From Paulinella micropora (taxonomy: Eukaryota > Cercozoa > Imbricatea > Euglyphida > Paulinellidae), in NCBI GenBank assembly GCA_019918135.1, contig WBZZ01006414.1:1-50000 (forward strand): a DNA stretch of 50,000 bases, in the 5' to 3' direction. A program made the translations under genes and the position numbers. Shown in pieces: positions 9,189-16,146 of this stretch. Below the pieces are notes generated by a model. It was not told the DNA's origin and did not search any database. It saw nothing but the letters and a program-made list of their open reading frames with translations. The stretch's first letter is position 1; the number at the start of each line of letters is the position of its first letter.

Positions 9189-9707
9189 ATGCCGAGTCCC
9201 GAAGCAAGTCGTAAGAACTGGGGTAGTGCTGTTGAAGGAATAAAAGCAAAAGCGAAAGAACGAAAGATGGAGCATGCTAAAAATGTTTTGACACAATACC
9301 GAAATGCTGTAAAGAAAGAAGACGAAGATATGGAGGAAAGAATAAAACAAATAGAAGAAAAGAAGTTGGCTAAGGATATTATTTCTGAGAAAGACCAAGA
9401 TGACACACCCGAGCAGAGTGAGAGTGAGGATGAGGTTGATTTCACTGATATCATTGCAGAAAAGATGGCGAAAATGAAGATTAAAAGAGCGAAGGCTGAA
9501 AGTAAGAGAGCGAAGAAAAACAAGAAGCCCGAGCCAGAGCCTGAGGAAAGCGAAAGCGAAAGTGAAGAAAGTGAAGAGGAAGAACCTGTAAAGAAAACTA
9601 AGAGCAAAAAATCAAGCAGTGTGAGTGTAAAAGTATATAATCAATCTTCAGGTGGTGCTAAGAAGGAAAAAAGTGAAGATGTCTCTCGGATGTTTCTTAA
9701 GTTCTAA
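9189..9707 (+). CDS. Highly charged coiled-coil protein, conserved tail FLKF
   Basis: A 172-residue protein of alternating acidic and basic tracts: lysine-rich helices at the N-terminus, an acidic SESEESEEEE run, then KKTKSKKSSS. The ending DVSRMFLKF is nearly identical to the element B homologue (28869-29363; DVSKIFLKF). It is divergent from the fibre gene across a 60-bp AT-rich gap in both elements, so the two probably share a bidirectional promoter. It has no catalytic motif. A scaffold, nucleoprotein or assembly role is possible, and the conserved hydrophobic C-terminal peptide may be a docking signal. That is inference. Confidence 0.8.
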   Translation: MPSPEASRKNWGSAVEGIKAKAKERKMEHAKNVLTQYRNAVKKEDEDMEERIKQIEEKKLAKDIISEKDQDDTPEQSESEDEVDFTDIIAEKMAKMKIKRAKAESKRAKKNKKPEPEPEESESESEESEEEEPVKKTKSKKSSSVSVKVYNQSSGGAKKEKSEDVSRMFLKF

Positions 9708-9709
9708 AA

Positions 9710-9967
9710 TCACCATAGGAAATGATATGAGTAAAAATTACTATATTCTGGATTATTATAAGTTAATTCTCCTTTTGAATTTCTTATTGCTTTTGCTCTT
9801 GCCCTATAGTTTTTTCTTCTTTCTTTGTCTAAGTGATCTAAATGCGAATATAGTCCTATGCGGTCTTTATAGTGCTCGTATCTGGTATCTCCAAAATTGA
9901 TAATCTTACCTTTGGGAGTAATGACTTTATATTTTTTATTCTTAACATTTGACTTTAAAAATCCCAT
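9710..9967 (-). CDS. DUF5754-like small viral protein
   Basis: An 85-residue basic protein with the pattern KYKVITPKGKIINFGDTRYE, HYKDRIGLYSHLDHLDKERR, NYRARAKAIRN and a terminal FYSYHFLW. I recall this architecture in small proteins of large DNA viruses grouped as DUF5754; the family name should be confirmed by HMM search. Function is unknown. Its stop lies 2 bp from that of the charged protein at 9189-9707, tail to tail, and its start is 21 bp from the divergent gene at 9989. Element B has no counterpart in the window. Confidence 0.75.
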   Translation of the reverse strand: MGFLKSNVKNKKYKVITPKGKIINFGDTRYEHYKDRIGLYSHLDHLDKERRKNYRARAKAIRNSKGELTYNNPEYSNFYSYHFLW

Positions 9968-9988
9968 TTTTGTTTGATAATATATAAT

Positions 9989-10246
9989 ATGGAAAATATA
10001 AAAGATTTACCGCTAGATGTCAGGCTTTATATTCAATCTTTTATATATACTGATAAATTACCTAACTATTTTCATTGCTATGTGTGTGGAATGAGCCTTT
10101 GTCTTGGTAATAGACATATGACGGCAGTAGATGATAGTTTTGATGAATTTCATACTTACGAATTTTGTTCAATGTTTTGTTTTAATTACGAAAAAAATGA
10201 ACGAATAAAATATAAGGATAAACCTTTAGCCATAATCAAATATTAA
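9989..10246 (+). CDS. Small zinc-ribbon-like protein
   Basis: An 85-residue protein starting MENIKDLPLDVRLYIQSFIY, with CYVCG and CSMFC Cys pairs about 30 residues apart, suggesting one zinc site (C-x2-C ... C-x3-C). The N-terminal part resembles an F-box-like helix pair (LPLDVRLYIQSFI), a weak resemblance. The first in-frame ATG, at 9989, was chosen; it follows TAATATATAAT directly. No homologue is seen in element B. It could be a transcription or adaptor factor, but this is not established. Confidence 0.6.
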   Translation: MENIKDLPLDVRLYIQSFIYTDKLPNYFHCYVCGMSLCLGNRHMTAVDDSFDEFHTYEFCSMFCFNYEKNERIKYKDKPLAIIKY

Positions 10247-10259
10247 TATATTCGCTTCA

Positions 10260-11243
10260 ATGTCTGATTTAGACAATAAACATATAATTATTAATGCTGA
10301 TAGTAAATTAGAAGAACCTGTAGTTAAAACAAAAGAAGAAGAAGCCCTTGAAATTCACCACCAGAAAAAGAACCCAAAAATATGGAACACGATATGGGTT
10401 GATAAACCATTAGACCAAGTCTTTCTTGACTTAGCGGATATGAGCAAAATAAAAGACAAAAAAGGGAATAAGGGGTATGCTTGGATGCTTGTATGGATTG
10501 ATTGCCACTCCCGATATTTAATAATAAAAACATTAAAAAATAAAACAGCTCAAGAAGTTTATTATGCTTTGAAATCTATACCTTATAAACCAAAATCAAT
10601 TACCACAGACAGCGGGGGAGAATATAAAGGAGCAACTCGCGAATACTTTACTTCAAACGGAATTAAACACGATGTCGTTGAAGTTGGCGACCATAGAGCA
10701 CTCGCGGTTGTGGATAGAGTTATAAGAAGTATTAGGAGATGGTTGGATTTATTATTTGAAACCAATCGTAATTTTGATTGGGTTAGTTATATTGAGGACT
10801 TAGTAAATGCTTACAATCATAAAGTCCATAGAGGGATACAGGCCAAACCAGTAGATGTATTTTTCGGGAGAGACAAAAATAAGCAAACGATAACAAGAGA
10901 CAATTTAATTGATGAATTCAATGTTGGCGATAATGTCCGTAAGGAAAACAAGAGGCTGATGTTTGCGAAAGGTGGTAAGACTTTCAGTAAGATTATTTAT
11001 AAAGTCAAAGGTAGGTCAGGATTTAAAATCATACTAAATAATGATGAGTTGGTAAGTCCAAGAGATTTATTGAAAACTGATTTTGATAAACCTGTTGACG
11101 AAGAAAAAGATATGAAAGAGCAAACTAAAGAAGTTATTAAAGAGAAAAAGACAAAAGAATTGTTAAAAAGAGAAGACATCCAACCAGAGAACATAAGGAC
11201 TTCAAAGAGAGAAAAAAAGGCTAAGGTAATATTGGATTTATAG
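10260..11243 (+). CDS. Polinton rve-family (DDE) integrase
   Basis: A 327-residue retroviral-type integrase without an obvious HHCC domain. The catalytic core shows Asp57 (VFLDLADMS) and Asp117 (SITTDSGGEYKG). The third acidic residue, at 35 positions further on, is Asp152 (VVDRVIRSIRRWLD), where retroviral and most Polinton integrases have Glu. The element B enzyme also has Asp there. The C-terminal ~110 residues include an SH3/chromo-like barrel region (FNVGDNVRKE) and a lysine-rich tail ending KAKVILDL, conserved in B. It should cut and join the element ends, giving the 6-bp target duplication. As in B it sits near the terminal repeat. Confidence 0.92.
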   Translation: MSDLDNKHIIINADSKLEEPVVKTKEEEALEIHHQKKNPKIWNTIWVDKPLDQVFLDLADMSKIKDKKGNKGYAWMLVWIDCHSRYLIIKTLKNKTAQEVYYALKSIPYKPKSITTDSGGEYKGATREYFTSNGIKHDVVEVGDHRALAVVDRVIRSIRRWLDLLFETNRNFDWVSYIEDLVNAYNHKVHRGIQAKPVDVFFGRDKNKQTITRDNLIDEFNVGDNVRKENKRLMFAKGGKTFSKIIYKVKGRSGFKIILNNDELVSPRDLLKTDFDKPVDEEKDMKEQTKEVIKEKKTKELLKREDIQPENIRTSKREKKAKVILDL

Positions 11244-11287
11244 GTTGATGGTGGCGGAGCAAAAAAAACGAATTCACACTGGAAAAA

Positions 11288-11491
11288 ATGGCAACGATTG
11301 AAAATGGATGGAAAAAATTCCACCAGATACGAGAAAATAAGGACAAAATGCCACCAACACGGATTTTTAGTTTTTGTGTTTTGCCGCAAAGCACGAAAAC
11401 ACGCTGGCCTGCTTTCGTGCTCATTTTTCAACCCAACAAGCACTACATAAGCCTCGCTACAATGAGTGATGATTTAATACCTATAAGTTAA
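11288..11491 (+). CDS. Doubtful small ORF next to the integrase
   Basis: A 67-codon ATG ORF (MATIENGWKKFHQI...) between the integrase and the TIR gene. The only hint of reality is NGWKKF, which resembles NGWRKF in the element B protein at 27217-27744, a gene also lying between TIR and integrase. It could be a decayed remnant of that gene. Treat as uncertain. Confidence 0.25.
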   Translation: MATIENGWKKFHQIRENKDKMPPTRIFSFCVLPQSTKTRWPAFVLIFQPNKHYISLATMSDDLIPIS

Positions 11492-11495
11492 TTTA

Positions 11496-11705
11496 TTAAA
11501 AATAGGTTTTCCGATTATCCCTATCTCCGACATGTCGGAGATAGGGGGGTGTTGTTTTATGAGTTTTTTTATGTCTAGATAAGTTCGCTCTTGATACCTC
11601 TGCTCCGCACTCGCATTTTATTTTTTCTTTCGCTTTCTTGTTTATTTTATCTCTGTTGATTTGTTTGTATAGTTGTTTAGAATTAGGTCTTATATAGTCC
11701 TCCAT
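11496..11705 (-). CDS. TIR-encoded small zinc-finger protein (element A)
   Basis: A 69-residue basic protein reading inward from the element end. An N-terminal LYKQINRDKINKKAKEKI helix is followed by a compact finger CECGAEVSRANLSRHKKTHK (C-x-C ... H-x4-H). Position, orientation and build match the gene present in both terminal repeats of element B (25829 and 47770), although sequence similarity is low. The C-terminal LRHVGDRDN is encoded by a palindrome (core 11523-11542). If element A's TIRs are as long as B's, a second copy should exist at its far end. It may bind DNA, possibly the TIR itself; this is inferred. Confidence 0.65.
   Translation of the reverse strand: MEDYIRPNSKQLYKQINRDKINKKAKEKIKCECGAEVSRANLSRHKKTHKTTPPYLRHVGDRDNRKTYF
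11519..11546. repeat. 28-bp perfect palindrome in the TIR gene (core 11523-11542)
   Basis: The 20-bp core is identical to that at 2159-2178 (ATCTCCGACATGTCGGAGAT). It is extended by four further paired bases on each side (CCCT/AGGG). It lies near the 3' end of the zinc-finger gene and reads LRHVGD in frame. Confidence 0.85.
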
Positions 11706-11896
11706 TTTATAGTTTTATTTTTCGCTATTCTTTATAAGGAATAGAGAAGTTGTTCGCTAATCCTTTTTTTATTTTTTGAAGTAGAGCAAGAGAGATTTCT
11801 TTATTTTGTTTGCTTGTATTGATTTAAATTTTGATTTCGTTATTTTGCTGTTTTGTTGCTTCCTATTGATTTGCGGGAGATGTGTCTGGAGAGCCA

Positions 11897-11951
11897 ATCC
11901 TTTTTTAAATAGCCATTTTGAGGGTGCGAAAAATGGTATTAAAAAAAGGAT
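11897..11951. other. Terminal imperfect hairpin of element A
   Basis: The left arm ATCCTTTTTTAAATAGCCATTTT pairs, with small bulges, with the right arm ending TATTAAAAAAAGGAT, around a loop near GAGGGTGCG. Element B has a hairpin of similar size, also 11 nt from its end, but with other bases. Confidence 0.7.
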
Positions 11952-11962
11952 ATTATACTACT

Positions 11963-12164
11963 TGAAGCACCCTGAAAAATCACTCCGTGGCCTGCTCAGT
12001 TGCGGCAAGAAGTGCAGCCTGATTCTTGTGTCATTTCGTGTAGCACGAGTCGTTGCAGAAGTAACAATGAATCTAGTGAATGGAGAAGCCATCGTTTTTT
12101 ACACAACAGTTGAGGACGGAGTCGAAGCAACGACTGAACACGGATGCTGTGGAACGAAGGTAGA
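11963..12164. other. Host flank of element A, no gene seen
   Basis: Sequence right of the inferred Polinton A end, of host-like composition. It lies just downstream of the methyltransferase-like ORF. If 11962 is the end, TGAAGC (11963-11968) would be the right copy of a 6-bp target duplication. The left copy is outside the window. Confidence 0.4.
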
Positions 12165-12819
12165 CTACGAACTGGCCCCGTACAGCGGTGCGTGCAGGTA
12201 GTGGTTGTCGTGTTCGCAGTGCACAACATCGTTTTCTTCGAGGTTCATGCTTTTCTTGCAAGTGAAACAGACCGACTTCGTCACGCACTTTCCGCCAATG
12301 TGCCCCTTTTTTGCAAGAATTTTATCTAATTTGCATAAGTCTTTTTCATCCTCTAGCTCCTCCTCATCTTCCACCTCAACTTCGTCCTCACTTGAAGCCT
12401 TTTTCTTCTTGCTCTTCTTGGTCAGTTTCAGGAACTGCCGTACATGAGCCTTCGCGAAGTCAACCTGCTTTGTGTCGATGTCGATGCCAGTAACTCGCAT
12501 GTCAGCCTCCAAAGCACCGATCAACTCTGAACCCGAACCCATGCATGCAACAAGAACATTACTCAGAGGAGGCAGAATGGTTGACAAAATCTGCTTGGAC
12601 AGCTCCGTAGGCTTCTCGAAGACGTTCACACGTTGCCCGTCGGCGGAATGGCGCTGTTTCTTGACCTGTACCTCGACGATGAAGAGGTTGTGACGGAGGA
12701 CATGGTTCTGGTTGAGATTGAGGATGAAGGATGCATGCTTCGGGTTGAATGCTACCAACATCATCTCCACCGCCTTGATCCACTTCTGGACATCTCCCAC
12801 GTAGTTGTGATTCTTTTTG
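12165..12819 (-). pseudogene. Methyltransferase-like host ORF, 5' part cut by the retrotransposon
   Basis: The frame is open from the LTR border (12819) to a stop at 12165. It contains NVFEKPTELSKQILSTILPP, VLVACMGSGSELIGALEADM and RVTGIDIDTKQ, the layout of the C-terminal half of an N6/N4-type DNA methyltransferase: FxKP helix, SAM-binding loop with GSG in place of GTG, and an acidic residue ending strand 2. The catalytic (D/N)PPY motif is not seen and would lie upstream. A Lys/Glu-rich linker and a Cys/His cluster (CFTCKK, CEHDNHYLH) follow. The frame continues on the other side of the retroelement at about 23453-23530. The gene could be a host gene or part of another transposon. Confidence 0.55.
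12815..12819. repeat. Probable 5-bp target duplication, left copy (TTTTG)
   Basis: TTTTG left of the LTR matches CTTTG at 23453-23457 with one mismatch. Removing one copy and everything between joins two open stretches of a minus-strand ORF in frame. Confidence 0.5.
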
Positions 12820-13066
12820 TGTTACAATCCCCGAAGATAGCTCAATAAAAAGTCAGTAATACAACCAGACACAAATCCCCAAAAGAGAATGATGTCTCGT
12901 TATATTAGCTCAGTGAAGCCGAAAAGAAAACGGCAACAGACCAAGGTTAAAATGGCATTAGGTCAAATCCTGCCAAACGATATTGAAAATAATGGGAAAA
13001 AACTAGGTGCACCTGACACCAGAAAAAGAGTATTTTTTACCGGCTATCCGGGGGGTGATGCCTACA
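12820..13066 (-). repeat. 3' LTR of the Ty3/gypsy element
   Basis: A 247-bp direct repeat of 22959-23205, about 97% identical by eye (8 differences including 2 indels). On the minus strand it begins TGTAGG and ends GTAACA, the canonical TG...CA ends. A purine tract lies just inside it (13070-13078). The ORF beginning MMSRYISSVK seen on the plus strand is LTR sequence and not a gene. Confidence 0.9.
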
Positions 13067-13069
13067 GTA

Positions 13070-13078
13070 CCCCTTCCC
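13070..13078 (-). other. Polypurine tract (plus-strand primer)
   Basis: GGGAAGGGG on the minus strand, 3 nt before the TG of the 3' LTR, as expected for priming of second-strand synthesis. Confidence 0.65.
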
Positions 13079-13861
13079 GTTTTTATGACGGAAATATGCA
13101 ATATTTTCATCATATAATTGCTGATTTCTTTTCTGCACAAACGCTACGAGGTGTCGCAACTAAGTGCATTAACCCACGGATAGACGGTGCAGTGGATATA
13201 TAAAACGCATACGCCAGACACGAGTCAACTATAAATCTCCAGCCTCGTTTTTGTAAATAAAAACTCCTCCTTCCACACTTGTTGTCCCCCCCGTAACTTA
13301 ATTCTGAGGCAATATGTCAAGAACAAATAGTATTACTATTGCAATAAAAGCAGCGTTATAATTTTTCTCCTTCTCCAAAAACACTTCCGATCAGTAAATA
13401 CATTATCTTTTAATAACATACCCTTGTATTCAATCGGTTACCTTAATATAGTACTAGGGGGCCAGACCTAATAACTATATCCAAAGCCGGGGTGAGTGAG
13501 CCCGACCATGCGATATGCCGAGACAAGTAGAGACGGACCGTGCTGGTATGACGATATTAAGTATATCCAAAGAAAAAAATTTAATATGTCTACTATGAGA
13601 ACAATTTTTGAGAACATCACCCTGGATACTTGAAGCAGGGTCGTACCAGGAACACCATCGCTAAACTCACAAGCGATCCCCTTATACGGTGTCGTATCCA
13701 TTTGCAGATTGACCCTCGCACTCATATGTTGCGATAAAAATGCCAAGTAACAACAATGGTATAAAAACATTTTAATAAGACATGATCTGACATGGGCACT
13801 ATGAGATTAATCCACATGCAGCTTTCAATGTCCGACGCGTGATAAAAGAAAAAAATATCAC
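13079..13861. other. Retrotransposon 3' untranslated region, no gene recognised
   Basis: About 780 bp between the integrase stop and the polypurine tract. Short ORFs occur (for example minus 13468-13770) but have no recognisable features. Confidence 0.5.
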
Positions 13862-16054
13862 TTACTGCCTTCGTCGCTTTGCGCGAACCCCTTTGCCAGG
13901 TGGCGGGCCGCCAACAAAAGTCAAGTCAAACTTCGACTCCTCCAGAATGTCCCATATTTTGTTAGGGATGGCGCCCAAAGATAAATCAAAAGGAATGTCA
14001 AGCACTCCTCTAGGCAGTGACTGAATAGTCCACGCAGTGTGGTCTTTGTCTCGAAGGGTAATAGTATCATCCCATGTCTCGAGATTTTTCGCGTCTTTGT
14101 ACACCGGTAAATATTGTCTAGCTTTTGGATCCTCAACAGGGTCCATGCTTCTCCAAAAATGGAGTACCGGTTGTATCGTTTTTGCTGCTAAGGATCTCTT
14201 CGATGTCCGTGCTGCCCGTGTAGTCTGCGGGACCGCCACAGCTCGCATGAGATAAAGATCTGAGAGAGTGTCATCGGCAACATGAGATTCTGCCGGTCTC
14301 AACAGATAAAAAGCGTCTCGGACCCACTTGATTGCCGCAATCGCCTCTCCTTCCTTCCATCGCACATGTCGAATGTCCACATTACCCGCGTTCGGGTTAG
14401 TGTCCTTCTCCCCTCCTCCTCCATGGACATCCGTCGCTCGCGTCGACCTTGCCACCTTCCTCGGTTGGTCGAAGATGAGATCGTTTTGCGCTCTCCTCCT
14501 CTGCGCCTCCGTGAACTTCTCCTTCGTACCGCCGCGGACTATGGGGGCTTTAGACTGAGTCCCCGCCGCGCTTTTGCGGTTTGAGTCTTCCTTACTCTCC
14601 TTCTCGGTCTCCTCCTTCTCCGTGACAGGTGCCCGATAGGCATTCTCCTCCTCTAAGGTATCCTCCTTCTGTATAGGCGGTACCTCTTTGAAGTCCTCCT
14701 TCATCCGTTTCAACGCCTCCTCAACGGATTCATCCTCAAGTAAGAAGGGGTCATATTTGATCAGCCTTCGAACATTCACAATCTGCACCTTCCCTCTACC
14801 CCTGATCTTATAATTCAGAGGTCCCATCTGTTCCATGATCTGGTATGGTCCTTTCCAGTGGGTAAACAGCTTAGAGCTAACCCCCTTAGGGACTTGAGGA
14901 TGGTACAAGAGTACAATATCCCCAACCTGGAAACGGACTTGATCTAAGTGCGCTTGTCGGACTCCTTGTGCGTCAGTCTTTCTGCGCTCCGCCTCCCTGT
15001 GCGCCGCAACTATTTGTTCCGCCTCCATCTTCGCTCTTAGTCTCATCCCGAACAACTCATCCTCATCTGCCCAAGTGTCTTTTGGATGCAGAAGTGAGGT
15101 TGGGATATTAGGCTCTCGGCCGTAAACCAATTGATATGGCGAGACTGAGCTCCTGGCTCCTCCTAATGCCGATGAGGGTAGACAGTTCATTGCAAAGGCA
15201 AATGAAGGTGCTGCCTCCACCCAGGCTCTCTGATTCTCCTTCTTCATACAGTACATCTTAAGCGAGGCTTTGAGAGATCTATGTACCCGCTCGATCTTGC
15301 CATTCGCTCTCGGGTTATAGGCAGTAACATATTGCCATTTCATCCCGTAGTACTTAGATAGTCTGTCGATGACTTCATTATTAAAGTCAGAACCTCGATC
15401 AGAACATATCTTTCTAGGCACTCCGATCTGCGAGACGATCCTATCGATCAGAGCCTCCGCAGTTGTCTTGCCTGTAGCGTCCTTAACAGGAACAACCCAG
15501 ACATAATTGGTGGCTCGATCTATTGCGGTAAGGTATATGTACCCTTCTGCCGATTCGGGGAAAGGTCCCACATGATCGATGTGTAAAAATTCAAACATCC
15601 CGGCGTGTAACGGGAATGTACCGATCAGGCCAAAGTTCGCCTTCAGCGGTGTCTTTGTGGTTTTGCATGGGATGCATGCGTCCACTTCCCTGTCTATCTC
15701 CTCCTTCATCCCTTTCCACCAAAATCGCCTCGCTATGAACCAATGAGTTCTTTTTCGACCCGGATGTGCCAGTAAGGGGCAGTTATGGGCTGCGACATAT
15801 ATAAAGCGCCTCAACTTCTCTGGTACCCAGAGAGTCCATTTGTCAGGCTGTGATGCAAATTTGCCATGCTGGCCCTTGTACCACAATAGCCCATCTCTCC
15901 ACGCCATCTCCTTCATCTGATCTTTGATCTGTGGAGTCTTTTTAAGCTCATTAGGGTTCTTGTATAACGTTATGAGCTCCTTGAACTCCGGATCCGTCGC
16001 CTGTTGCTGCCTCCACGCGGTAGGCGAGGCGATATGAATAGTACCGTCCTCCAA
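13862..16054 (-). CDS. Ty3/gypsy integrase domain of pol
   Basis: A 730-codon open stretch. It has an HHCC zinc domain (HPGRKRTHW ... CIPC), a DD35E core (Asp ~159 in HIDHVGPF, Asp ~217 in CSDRGSDF, Glu ~253 in GKIERVHRSLK) and a GPY/F module (THWKGPYQIMEQMGPLNYKI), then a ~270-residue variable tail rich in charged residues. The first codon at 16054 is TTG, not ATG. The same frame stays open upstream, overlapping the RT ORF end, so the domain is most likely part of one Pol polyprotein reached by a -1 frame change near 16150-16220. It inserts retrotransposon cDNA into the genome. Confidence 0.88.
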   Translation of the reverse strand: MEDGTIHIASPTAWRQQQATDPEFKELITLYKNPNELKKTPQIKDQMKEMAWRDGLLWYKGQHGKFASQPDKWTLWVPEKLRRFIYVAAHNCPLLAHPGRKRTHWFIARRFWWKGMKEEIDREVDACIPCKTTKTPLKANFGLIGTFPLHAGMFEFLHIDHVGPFPESAEGYIYLTAIDRATNYVWVVPVKDATGKTTAEALIDRIVSQIGVPRKICSDRGSDFNNEVIDRLSKYYGMKWQYVTAYNPRANGKIERVHRSLKASLKMYCMKKENQRAWVEAAPSFAFAMNCLPSSALGGARSSVSPYQLVYGREPNIPTSLLHPKDTWADEDELFGMRLRAKMEAEQIVAAHREAERRKTDAQGVRQAHLDQVRFQVGDIVLLYHPQVPKGVSSKLFTHWKGPYQIMEQMGPLNYKIRGRGKVQIVNVRRLIKYDPFLLEDESVEEALKRMKEDFKEVPPIQKEDTLEEENAYRAPVTEKEETEKESKEDSNRKSAAGTQSKAPIVRGGTKEKFTEAQRRRAQNDLIFDQPRKVARSTRATDVHGGGGEKDTNPNAGNVDIRHVRWKEGEAIAAIKWVRDAFYLLRPAESHVADDTLSDLYLMRAVAVPQTTRAARTSKRSLAAKTIQPVLHFWRSMDPVEDPKARQYLPVYKDAKNLETWDDTITLRDKDHTAWTIQSLPRGVLDIPFDLSLGAIPNKIWDILEESKFDLTFVGGPPPGKGVRAKRRRQ

Positions 16055-16146
16055 CCTTACTCCTACCCTTTCCGGGTCTTCATCAAGCTCGCTTCGATTT
16101 TCCTGTGGAGGTTCAGTACAGACCTCAGTCGTCTCCTCCTCTTCTT

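Larger units (their letters stand above)
1..11962. mobile_element. Polinton/Maverick element A (partial, cut by the left edge)
   Basis: This AT-rich block holds penton, protease, packaging ATPase, fibre and rve integrase genes in the same order as in element B (25678-47921), but inverted. The major capsid and DNA polymerase genes would lie left of the window. The right end is inferred at 11962. A terminal imperfect hairpin (11897-11951) is followed by 11 nt, exactly as in element B, and this end then reads 5'-AG inward on the minus strand, as known for Polintons. The partner terminal repeat and target duplication lie outside the window, so the boundary is good to a few bases at best. Proteins shared with B are clearly homologous but diverged, so A is a separate lineage. 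Confidence 0.88.
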
